The translations under genes were made by a program, and so were the position numbers. This document shows, piece after piece, positions 1 to 8,971 of a stretch of 38,911 nucleotides of DNA. The stretch's first letter is position 1. Each line of letters begins with the position of its first letter. The notes under the pieces are model-generated. The model did no database searches. It saw only the letters and a list, made by a program, of their open reading frames with translations, and was not told the origin of the DNA. Source of the stretch: Pigoraptor chileana (lineage: Eukaryota > Opisthokonta > Filasterea); contig CALSCR010000925.1 in assembly GCA_943704495.1 (NCBI GenBank), forward strand, positions 1-38,911. Direction: 5' to 3'.

Positions 1-47
<47 letters not shown>
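1..47. repeat. (AG)n microsatellite
   Basis: An uninterrupted AG dinucleotide run opens the window and continues to the left beyond it. It lies about 80 bp past the stop codon of the CUE-IFT46-like gene, so it is in or beyond that gene's 3' region. No gene is visible between the run and that stop. Confidence 0.95.
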
Positions 48-49
<2 letters not shown>

Positions 50-126
50 CGCACCGAGACCGTTGATAATTGATAGGCACTGAGCCTGTCATTCTGGCCC
101 AAAAGGACGAGTTCGTCAGAAAGAGC

Positions 127-3100
127 TCACTTGTGGAGCGGCGGAGTGATGTTCCGCTCGAATTTTCCGACGGTCATCCTCTGCATCAGCGAATTTTTAC
201 GCACCAGGCGAAAGTGGTGCGAGTCTTTGAACTCAGAGTAGAGCGTAAACACCACGTGGAGGGACTCGACGAGGGCGTTCTCGCGAAAGGGCACGTCGAG
301 CATCGCGCAGAGAATTTTGGTATAGTCTGACAGGCTCACGTTCAGCTCTGACGATGGGACGGATAGCTACACGGCACGACGAGGAGAGAGCGCGACATCC
401 AAATTATGTGTTCCGATTAGCATTTGTGCAACAATTTCGCGGTTCACACCTATACACACACGCACACACGCACTCACAACAAACACATCGCAACACATCA
501 AGCACCCAAAAAATGAATGATTCAAGTGAGTGTTTCAGCGGCCATGCCCATGGACTCCACAAGACCTTCACTCAAAATGCCTAAAAGCATAAGTCGACTC
601 CAACAGAAAGAGAAAGTGACAGAGATAGACAGATGTAGAATTCAAGTGCCCATGGACTCACAAGAGACAAAGAGAGAGATACCAGAGATAGAGGGCCCAT
701 CCTGATCGAAAGCGCACACATTATAAAGCGCCACATTGCCTAGTTGCCAACCCACCGACTCGAGCATCTCCTCCATCTCCGGGGGCCACGGCTGCATGAG
801 CCCCTCAATGTCTGGCATGGGTCGCTTGTACACGACCTCGCTCGGAGGTTTTGTTTTGTGCACTGCCTCCACATTACGAATCCACTCGTTGATTGATTGT
901 GGCGCCTTACCCGCATCCGCAATGGACCGCACAAGTACTGGCGCAGCCGACAGGTTCTTGCTTAGAGCACGCAGCGTGAGATCGAGGGCTGCAATATGTG
1001 CACACACTCCCGTTGTTAGCGCCTTGTTTCTCTGAATGACACTTAACACTATGGGAGACAAACATTGTGCCCTTGTTATTACAGCCACATGAAAAGGACG
1101 CCGATCGATGCTCACCAGTAGGATCAGCCTGTTTTGCAGCTGGCTCGTCGATAACGAGCAGTCCAAGTCTTAGCTTATCCACTCCGTCCGGTCGGTCAAC
1201 CTACACAAATACACACACAAATGCACATACACGCACACACACAAATGCACATACACGCGCGCACACACACACACATCAGCATGCATACATACACACACAT
1301 TAGCAATCATGCATACCCATACAAAATACGACACACAGACCGCACGAAAGAATTCAAGCATGCGTTGGTAAATCCTTCAGTTTGACATCCGAACAGTGAC
1401 GTAAGATATAGCACATAACCACGAAAACAACAAAAGCAAGCGCTCTTACGAGGGTCGTTGCGCCAAACACACGATACAAACATACAAAGTGAACAATGCT
1501 GATTCTGGATGCCAATTTCGATCACCAGCACATGTAGCGCGCACACACCTTGACAAAAGGGTCGATGTCACCGATTGCGGGCAACAGATCGGGAATGAAG
1601 CACCGCAATTGCGTGGGTGGGTCGTAGGGTATCGGGTTGTACTTTCGTATAAACTCAAACAACTCGCGAATCTCAGAAGACACTGGCAAATTTGCAAATT
1701 CGTCGGGATTGTACTCTCTGCGGACAAATTCACACCGTCCAAAAGAGGAAACGGAAGAAAAAACACACAATCCAAAGCACACACATGTAAGGACACAAAA
1801 ACCATTATTTAAAAAAAACATGAATGCGCATCTCAATAAAGAATGGCAAGACGCAATGGCAGTCACATTGTTCCACATTCAAGAAAAACCAACACTGAGA
1901 GACAAGCGCAGGCAAGAAGCACACCAACACGCACCCATAGTTCCCTCCATCGCCATCACCGTCGACATCACCATCGGCCTCGCCGTCGCCGTCGCCACCG
2001 ACGCCTTCATCGTCCTCATCGTGCGCGTCTCCCTCGCCCCGCCCTCGCAACCGACCCGGAGGAAGCATTCCCCCGCCGCTACTGCCCCCCATTCGCACAT
2101 TCTCATCCACCCGTGCCGGGCGGGTGCCGGATGCGCCCTTTGCCTGCGATGGACCTGTCCCTCGATACGACCGCGCATACTGTGATCCAGAGTTGTCTGT
2201 GGGCGGGCCATCGCTTTCGCTCTCGTCGTGGTGTGCGGCGTCCATTGCGTCATCCTCGTCGTCGTATTGGCCCTCATCGCCACCGCTGACATGCGAGCCT
2301 CGGCGGTTGCCAGTATCCACGGCTGTCGATCTTCGCATGCTGCCATACTGCTCGTCAGAATCTGCAGAAATACCCTGTCTCCTTCGGTCTGGCATGAAAG
2401 AGTCCTCGTACACACCGCCATCTTCATCATCTTCGTCCTCACCCGCAGCACCGCTTCCCAACAGACGAGCGAGCATATCTTCCTGGAGCTCAACGGCAAG
2501 CCGCGTCTCGGCCCTTTCAACTGCATCCAGACCCGGTTCTGTTCGTGTTGATCCTGCGCGTTGTGGTCGCTGCTGTCGCTGCCGCCCATCTCCCGTTGTT
2601 GTTGTCACCTGCGGTATGTCATCCACGCCTGACGAGATCGACTTTGAAGACGCAAGTTGTCGTGGTGACACCGCATCCGCAAGCTCCAGAAGCGCCTTTG
2701 TTGTTTTCGGTAGGCTCCCTCGGTGTGCAGCAAGTGTATCCTGCACAACACCGGGATCGAGCTGTCCGAAAATCGCACACAAATTGCTGAACGCATCGCC
2801 GGCGTCCAGCAGGTCCGTAAGGATATCAATGGACCTTCCAACATCGCCCTCGTTGCTTTGAACGACGTGGATAATAAACGCAGGCTCAAACTGTGGAAAC
2901 ATCTCGCAGACGTTGTATAACGAGTCCCGCCGATGTTGTCTCGAGGCTCCCCTTGGAGGGTCGGACGAGTCATCATCTGTTCTTCGCCCGTCGCGTGACG
3001 ACGACGGATCTCTCATCGTTCCACTGACAGAACCGCCACTCCTTGACCGCTCACGCTCCCTTCCGTTGCCACCTGCTCGGTCATTGTCGCGCACCTTATC

Positions 3101-3142
3101 CTTCCCCTTATCCTTCTGTTTTGGTTTCGTTGAAGACGACAT
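127..3142 (-). CDS. IFT46-like protein with two N-terminal CUE-like domains
   Basis: Five exons were joined in frame on the minus strand: 3142-1935, 1717-1549, 1200-1116, 988-756 and 366-127, giving about 644 residues. Residues 73-114 look like a CUE domain: the MFP motif is at 81-83 and the stretch ends in a helix reading IDILTDLL. Residues 117-156 form a second, weaker CUE-like unit (IFGQLDPGVV ... ALLEL) that lacks the exact MFP. A long Asp/Glu/Gly/Ser linker follows. From residue 403 to near the end lies a complete IFT46 core, with NLPVSSEIRELF, PAIGDIDPFVK, IDEPAAKQADPT, PMPDIEGLM and ESLHVVFTLYSEFK. IFT46 is a peripheral IFT-B subunit that binds IFT52 through its C-terminal part; the role of this fused form is inferred only. 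The start at 3142 (MSSSTKPKQK) is preferred; an in-frame ATG at 3187 would add 15 residues. It diverges from the isomerase gene at 3951. Confidence 0.85.
520..565 (-). repeat. Dispersed ~50-bp repeat, copy A
   Basis: Read on the minus strand it runs TGTGGAGTCCATGGGCA, then a diverged middle with AACACT, then CACTTGAAT. This is the same order of blocks as the copies at 6575 and 8358. It lies in the last intron of the CUE-IFT46-like gene. Confidence 0.75.
631..667 (-). repeat. Dispersed ~50-bp repeat, copy B (internally deleted)
   Basis: Minus-strand reading: CTCTTGTGAGTCCATGGGCA followed directly by CTTGAATTCTACATCT. Both ends of the family consensus are present, but the middle block (CAGCGCCTGAGACACTGA) is missing. 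CT-rich microsatellite flanks it on both sides, as in copies C and D. It is in the same intron as copy A. Confidence 0.75.
1200..1320. repeat. CA/TG-rich microsatellite in intron
   Basis: An interrupted run of CACA, CATA and CGCACA units fills the acceptor end of intron 2 of the CUE-IFT46-like gene. On the coding (minus) strand it is GU-rich and runs right up to the TTTGTGTAG acceptor at 1201. Confidence 0.85.
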
Positions 3143-3566
3143 TGTCTCCCCGAAGCCCCGGGCTTTGGCCGTGCACGAGAGATGCACAACCTCCCAGAGC
3201 CTTGCCCCTCTTCTGTTAAGAGAAGGGGGCGAGAGAGACTATAAATGCGAAAACGCAATACTATGTTGTATCTATGTCGCCCTCATTTCAGTTGTTTTCA
3301 TCGGCAGCGCCGAAACGCGAAGATCCCGGATAGTGGCCAGACTGAGTTAGTCCAACCAAACTCCCATTAAACGTCGTTTCCCTCACAGCAAAGCACACAC
3401 ACAGCCACACGAAAACAGCCTCAAATAAGAGCTCTACACAGTGATTGAATAAGAATGTGTGTGGTGAGATGTAGGATAAAGTGGCCTTTTGCATTAGCGC
3501 ATTACAGTGAAACGTATTTCAAAACGCTCGCACCAAACAAAAAAAATTTTTTTTGGGTTTTGCATT

Positions 3567-3582
3567 CCAGTGCAAGCACTGG
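3567..3582. other. Perfect short hairpin
   Basis: CCAGTGC-AA-GCACTGG: a 7-bp perfect inverted repeat with a two-base spacer. It lies in the divergent promoter region, 30 bp before a second hairpin. Confidence 0.6.
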
Positions 3583-3611
3583 CTGGACTCTGCCGACCCA
3601 CTTAATTTAAG

Positions 3612-3637
3612 AAATAGTGCAAATTCTTGCGCTATTT
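3612..3637. other. 11-bp stem with ATTC loop
   Basis: AAATAGTGCAA-ATTC-TTGCGCTATTT. In RNA every position of the 11-bp stem can pair, counting one U-G wobble. There is no obvious protein-coding context around it. It may be a structured RNA element or chance. Confidence 0.5.
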
Positions 3638-3950
3638 GGGGGTCCGCTTCAGTTTGAATGAGAAGCCACAAAGGGCGTCGCGGGGTTACCAATGACAGAC
3701 AAGATACGCCTGTTATGGATATCAGTGTAATGTATACCTATATCTGGGTATTTAGATTTACAAAGTACGCAAATGGTAAGTGCTGAATCAATCGGTCCCG
3801 TGACCTCAGTGCCGACGGAAGCCGCCAGTGGCCTCAGATGCCGACAAGTAAGCTATGCGATTGCCAATGCCAGTGATTTAAACAATGTCTTCAAGCAATT
3901 GATGTACTGGAAGAGTTTGCTCTTCGCTTTATATTCTTTTGATAGAAAAC

Positions 3951-5914
3951 ATGGCGTCTGCCCGTATCGCAGTCTCAGAGTCGGATGGTGTCATGACCAT
4001 CCGTCTCAATCGCCCAAAGGTGTGTGAATGGGACGCAACGCTCCTGCGTACAGGGTGAATCTGTGGGGATTGTGATTAAAGTGCGCAGTGGCCTGCTTCA
4101 GTGGACGCACTTTCGCTGATGATGAGCGCATGTATTTTGACTTTTTTGCGCAGAAATTCAATGCCATCGACCGTGACACATATGCTGATATCGTGGCGGC
4201 GTTGAAGACGGCGACAACAAAGGACGACATCAGTGTTGTGGTAAGGTCTCACTAGAATAACACCCCTTCTTCGACATGGGGTCCTCTCATCGAACACAGA
4301 TCCACCCCTATCAGTTCACTGTTTTGAGGCTGTGGACTTGAGTTTGCTTCTCTCTGACCACTGACTTTGTGTGGTGATGCAGGTTCTGACGGGCGCCGGG
4401 CGATACTTTTCCAGCGGAAATGACTTTGTGGCCATGTTTGAGCAGGCCAAAGGTCTTTCCGACATTTGTAAGTAGACGTGCGTGCACACGGCAGCCCACT
4501 TGACTCTACATCGTGCCATTTGGATAAGTGCCAGATTCCCTCAACATGCTTATGCAGTCTAACGGTGTTGGGCTTTGTCCCCACCTAATTTTTTGTCTAT
4601 CGCTGCTATTCAACACCACAAATCGACACACCTTGGCTTTCTGCAGCGGGATTTCAAAGCCTCTTAACCGAGGCGATGGGTGACTTTCAGAACTTTGTGG
4701 ATTGCGTGATTGAGTTTCCCAAGGTGCTCATTGCGGGCGTGAACGGACCCGCTGTGGGTGAGTGAGGCGTGATGTAATTGACACTGTACTATTCAAGGAC
4801 TTGGCGCCCTGTCTCTAGGATTGTACGTGAAGGCGCGCATGCGTTGCAGTTGTTCCTTTTTCTCTCTGTTTCTTTACAGTTTTATGATCTGTGGACTAAA
4901 GGCACGAAACTGCCTTTGTTAACTGCGTAGGTATTGGTGTGACCATTCTCGCGCTGTGCGATCTCGTGTATGCCAGCGATAATGCGACGTTCAGCACTCC
5001 GTTCACCAAGCTGGGACTATGTCCCGAGGCCTGCTCGTCTGTTACATTTCCAGGTGCGCCTTGTTTTTTCGCTTGTTCTTTGACGATGTTTTGTAGCGGT
5101 GATTGGAGATCCACGGTCTGTATGTTGTTGTTAATGATTGTCTTTCACCATGCTTGTCATGTCAATGCCCCCCCCCCATCCCCTCCCCTCCGCACACGCA
5201 CACGCACGCACACGCACGCACACGCACGCACACCCCACACACGCAAACTTGCTGATTCAGCGTGCATGGGGCGCGCGCTTGCAAGCGATGTACTTCTTGC
5301 CGGCCGCGTGCTCACAGCTACTGAAGCTGCGCAATGTGGGTTTGTGTCGCGTGTGATTCCATCGGGGGCTTTTGACGCCGAACTGACTGCTCGCGCCAAG
5401 GATGTTGCCTCACGACCCCTACAGTCGCTCATGGCATCAAAGAAGGTGTGTGTATGTGTGTTTGTGTGAGTGGTGTCCTGCGCGCGCGCGTGTGTGTATA
5501 CAAATTGAAATCGCCGTGACTGTATAATAGCGCATTACCTCAATGTGTATCTCACCAATCGATATAACCGTCCGGCATAACAACAATTGCAGCTTTGCAC
5601 CGAACATCGGATTCGTGAATTGAAGGAGATAAACGCTCGCGAAGTGAAAATATTGAACGAAAGGTGTGTGGAATGCCATATCTGATTTGGTCTTTTTGTG
5701 TGTGTGTGTGTGCCATTTGCCACACACATCCTTGTTGTGAGAAATTCGATGGACTTTTCATGTGTGGTAAATATTGGTCTGCACGAAACTGGCATCCGTG
5801 ACTAAAGTAATCTTTGCGTCATCCTGGCTATCGGAATTACCACGCAGGTGGGCATCGGAAGAAACGCTTTCCGAGATCGTGAAGTTTGCCACGCGCAAGT
5901 CATCAAAACTTTGA
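3951..5914 (+). CDS. ECI2: Peroxisomal enoyl-CoA delta-isomerase (ECI2-like)
   Basis: Eight exons: 3951-4019, 4154-4240, 4383-4467, 4647-4757, 4931-5053, 5261-5445, 5593-5663 and 5848-5914, giving 265 residues. This is the crotonase fold, which moves cis/trans-3 double bonds of enoyl-CoA to trans-2 so that unsaturated fatty acids can enter beta-oxidation. The evidence is the oxyanion-hole segments [14 protein letters not shown] and NGPAVGIGVT, and the CPEACSS segment that matches the SPEGCSS of ECI2 and keeps its catalytic Glu. The final helix [13 protein letters not shown] also matches ECI2. The last three residues are SKL, a canonical peroxisomal targeting signal (PTS1). Mammalian ECI2 carries an acyl-CoA-binding domain at its N-terminus; this protein starts directly at the crotonase strand. 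It ends 203 bp from the convergent membrane-protein gene. Confidence 0.93.
5181..5243. repeat. (CACACG)n-like microsatellite
   Basis: Tandem CACACG/CACGCA units, preceded by a C-run, near the acceptor of the fifth intron of the isomerase gene. Confidence 0.85.
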
Positions 5915-6117
5915 GCGTACACATCCAAAAGGCTATGCCACGCAAATGCATTGTGTCTAATCCACGCATGCACATACATACACACACGCACACTTGCACA
6001 AAAAAGCAATGAAATCAATTCAAAAGCAGTGTGTAGTATGTATGTGCCACAATCAATCCGCCGAACAAGGCCGCAGAGTTCAACACACACAAATTCGCCA
6101 CGCACATTAAGAGGCGA

Positions 6118-6512
6118 CTACTGCGGGTAAGGCGCGGCATATCCCTGCTGTGGCGGGTATCCCTGCTGTGGCGGATACCCCTGCTGTGGCGGATACCCCT
6201 GCTGCGGCGGATATTGTCCCTGGGGATAATAAGGAGGAGGCGCCGCACCGGCGGGGTACTGCTCGGTGTAGCTGGGCACATAGGCACCCGCCACAGTGAC
6301 GCCGGGGGTTGTGGTCACATATCCGCCGGCCGGGGTGAGCACGGTCGCCTGTGTGGTGACGGCTGGCGAAGAAGTCCAGTAGTTCTGGAGGAATTTTTTT
6401 CGAAGCACACATAATAAGTATACACACAAACGCAAACACACGCGCATACACGCAAAATTGAGATAAGCACTCAAAATAAGGAGCCTAAAAGCTGGCTCGT
6501 GTTCTATTACTC

Positions 6513-6576
<64 letters not shown>

Positions 6577-7562
6577 GGAGTCCATGGGCACAGCGCCTAT
6601 GACACTGACTTGAATCCTACATCTCTATATATATTGTGGGCACAGCGCCGAGACACTGACTTGAATCCTACATCTTTCTCTCTCTCTCTCTCTATAGTTA
6701 ATGAGCATAGCGCAAAGAGCTGACTTGAATCCCACAAACTAACTCACTGTCACGCGCACACATGAGCTCACCGTGTAATGATACCGGCTGCCGCTACGAC
6801 AGCACGCGACAAGGCATCCGACGATGATGATGAGCGCAATAACACCTGCAATCACGCCGCCAACAATGGCACCGACTTTGGTGGTGCAGTCGCCCTCATA
6901 CTCCCACACTGCGATTTTGAAGAATAAACGAGATAGGATTCAAGTCAGTTTCTTAGCTGTGCCCATCCCACAAGAAAGGAAGGGAAAGTGTGTGTCTTTC
7001 TTGTTAGAGTTTCCGATACATGCATGCGATTCAATTTAGATCAATATACCACACACAATATAGTCGCCTCAAAAGCGCACAAAAATCAGCCCACCATTCG
7101 TGATGGAGCAGTAGGCACCGTAGGGTCCATACCAGTCGCCTGCGTGAAAAGTCGGATAGAGTAAGGATTTCAGTTCTCAGTAGGCACAAGCCGATCGGCG
7201 AGTGAAAGCGAGAGATGAAGAAAAAATCCTCTCAGTAGGTGAGTCGACACAGTAGGCGAGTCGACAGGCGCGGAAATTCAAAATACAATACCGCGTTTTT
7301 GAACAAGCCTTTTTCATTTAGCAGCAAAAACGTTCTGACGCTGGCTTTCATGTAAACCACCCTGCTCAAGTACATTCATCTCCCCCAAATAAAGAACAAT
7401 CAACGTTCATTCAAACCCACCCTTGTAGCACGAGGTGCACGTTGTAAAGAACGAGTTGGTGCAGCAGCGGCCGTATCCACAGCCGCAAAACCCGGCATCA
7501 GAGGGGGCGATGCACACCACAAACGCAACCGCAAAAAGCAGCACAAAGGCAGCCCGCGACAT
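6118..7562 (-). CDS. Small type I membrane protein, Cys-rich ectodomain and PPQQGY tail
   Basis: Four exons on the minus strand: 7562-7421, 7139-7095, 6908-6772 and 6384-6118, giving 196 residues. It has a signal peptide (residues 1 to about 24: SRAAFVLLFAVAFVVCIAP). The ectodomain of about 50 residues has eight Cys (FCGC, RCC, TCTSC, YC, DC) and several aromatic residues. One membrane helix spans about residues 74-97 (VGAIVGGVIAGVIALIIIVG) and is followed by CC-R. The cytosolic tail is rich in Thr, Pro and Tyr and ends in four PPQQGY repeats, encoded by an 18-bp tandem repeat at 6139-6205. Layout and size recall CYYR1/Shisa-type single-pass proteins of animals, but I cannot claim orthology. 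PPxY-like and proline-rich tails usually recruit WW or SH3 proteins; this is inference. The upstream ATG at 7610 is less likely because it would bury the signal peptide. Confidence 0.8.
6518..6573. repeat. (TC)n(TA)n compound microsatellite
   Basis: About 12 TC units are followed by about 15 TA units, in intron 3 of the membrane-protein gene. The run leads directly into copy C of the dispersed repeat. A shorter CT run (6674-6693) follows copy D. Confidence 0.95.
6575..6624 (+). repeat. Dispersed ~50-bp repeat, copy C (full)
   Basis: This looks like the fullest copy: GTGGAGTCCATGGGCACAG, then CGCCTATGACACTGACTTG, then AATCCTACATCT. It abuts a TA microsatellite on the left and TATATA on the right, and lies in intron 3 of the membrane-protein gene. 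Confidence 0.85.
6635..6675 (+). repeat. Dispersed ~50-bp repeat, copy D
   Basis: TGTGGGCACAGCGCCGAGAC followed by ACTGACTTGAATCCTACATC. It lacks the GAGTCCAT block but is otherwise nearly identical to copy C, 10 bp upstream. A CT microsatellite follows. Confidence 0.85.
6700..6736 (+). repeat. Dispersed ~50-bp repeat, copy E (degenerate)
   Basis: GAGCATAGCGCAAAGAGCTG followed by ACTTGAATCCCACA. The right half is well conserved and the left half is eroded. It is the third copy in the same intron, again next to a CT run. Confidence 0.7.
6931..6974 (-). repeat. Dispersed ~50-bp repeat, copy F
   Basis: On the minus strand: TTCTTGTGGGATGGGCACAG, a short diverged stretch, then AACTGACTTGAATCCTATCT. 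It lies in intron 2 of the membrane-protein gene, here on the gene's own sense strand. Confidence 0.75.
7233..7266. repeat. 17-bp tandem duplication
   Basis: Two adjacent copies of CAGTAGGYGAGTCGACA differ at one base (T/C), in intron 1 of the membrane-protein gene. A further eroded CAGTAGGC...GCGAG stretch lies about 55 bp upstream. Confidence 0.75.
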
Positions 7563-8971
7563 TCTCGTTACTTTCAAAAAACAAAAACAAAAAAAAATTC
7601 CGCCAAACACTCTCCCACAGAGTCTGGGTATTCTTATAAACTCAAAGCAAGACGTCGTTATGAAAAGCTCGATTCTATATCACAAAAACGCCGAAACTGG
7701 AAGGCCGACACGGACCCACCCGCTTGAGGCCGGTGATGAATTCAGAAAGTTGGCTGACCCCGGCAGAGGTGCTCACGGACACAGACGGTGGTTTCGATTA
7801 ATACCGAGCTCTCGCAATAATTTAGTCATGGAGATTTGAGCCGCACAGTAGTGCCGGCAACTTCGACGAACTGCTGTTCGAGTACACCTGACGAACTGCA
7901 TCGGCTGACCATGCGGATGGCAAATATCCCGCAATTCGTTAAAAATTCATCCGAAGTGGGTATGTGCGTGCGGAGAAAGTTAGTCTGATGGACAATAAAA
8001 GACTAAGAGGCGAGGAGAAGATAAAGCCGGAGAGACCTTAGTTCCTTGTGTTTGCCTTAGGCGTTTAGCCCATCGACTCCAAATAAAGCCGGAGAGAGAT
8101 TAAGCGCGGCAGGGTCATGCTATCGCGATGCACAGCAGTGCACAACTTGTTTTATCTTATGAGTGTGGAAGGCTATCACGTGGCTGAAGGAATTCACGGG
8201 ACTGGCATGGAACCCACGCCGAGTTAGTATTACGCACACAACAAACTGTCAGTGCGATTCCAAAATAAAGTCCAAAGTTTCCCATCAACATGAAAGGTGC
8301 AAGTTTGAAAAAAAATGGAAAAGATGCCAGAGAGATGTGGTACTTTTATTTATTTATATTCAAGACAGTGTCTCAGGCGCTGTGCCCACTCGACAAGAGT
8401 GCATTAGCGATCAAGTTGATCTGAAACAAAGGGTAAAAGTACCCTAATGTCTGAACTGATGCAGAGCGTCGTTGATCACGTGATATTGGAATGCGTCTCC
8501 CGTTTCAGTGTTCCCCAAGAATTTCAGGAATTATTTTGCCATTGGCGGTGCCATACAAAATTCATAGTAATCGGATATAATTTCCCTGATGTTTTTTTCG
8601 AAACGGATTGGATCGAGCGTTTCAGCCAAACTTGTGTCAATGCTATTACTTTCCAATTCCACACTTTGAATCTTTCGAAGATGCACACTAGCAGAACTTA
8701 TTAATTGTCCATGAAAACACGAATGGCATACTAAATGTAAATGGTCTCGTTAATTTAGGCGAACTTTAATGAGCATTTTCGGCCGTTGAGGGCCGTATAA
8801 TCTGCGCCCGATCTCGCCTGTCGGCATTCGGATGATTCGACGTCCGTTGGCTTGACGCGTGTTTCCCGGTGGAGGGCCCGCTCATTCTACGGTGTAAAGA
8901 CACGCAGGGTTGAAAGTGAGGACGTAGTGGCTGGTGCAAGCAGTGGTGACAATTGGCCGTCTGCTCCAAAA
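7563..8971. other. Intergenic region between divergent genes
   Basis: It separates the membrane-protein gene (minus) from IFT46 (plus). The part from about 8100 to 8760 is more AT-rich than the flanking genes. Short open frames at 8163-8447 and 8447-8704 show no family resemblance, and the first contains a dispersed-repeat copy, so I do not call them genes. A 15-bp direct repeat (ATAAAGCCGGAGAGA) occurs at 8021 and 8083. The last part before 8972 is GC-richer and is probably the IFT46 promoter and 5' leader. Confidence 0.6.
8358..8399 (-). repeat. Dispersed ~50-bp repeat, copy G
   Basis: Minus strand: CTCTTGTCGAGTGGGCACAG followed by CGCCTGAGACACTGTCTTGA. It has a well-preserved middle block. 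It is one of only two clear copies in intergenic DNA here. Confidence 0.8.

Larger units (their letters stand above)
3188..3950. other. Divergent intergenic region with two hairpins
   Basis: This is the shared 5' region between the CUE-IFT46-like gene (minus) and the isomerase gene (plus). I see no gene in it. It holds an A-run followed by a T-run near 3540 and two close inverted repeats, at 3567-3582 and 3612-3637. No TATA box or other core promoter element could be assigned with confidence. Confidence 0.6.

Noticed and set aside
3773-4027. 84-codon open frame upstream of the isomerase
   Set aside because: It overlaps exon 1 of the isomerase in another frame; the isomerase frame is supported by homology. 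No family resemblance was seen.
8021-8097. 15-bp direct repeat (ATAAAGCCGGAGAGA) as a target-site duplication of an inserted element
   Set aside because: Only about 46 bp lie between the copies, with no terminal inverted repeats or coding remnant. It is longer than usual target duplications. Local duplication is simpler.
8163-8704. Two end-to-end open frames (94 and 85 codons)
   Set aside because: The first contains a copy of the dispersed repeat. Neither shows a recognisable domain, splice-linked neighbours or the GC-rich codon use of real genes here.
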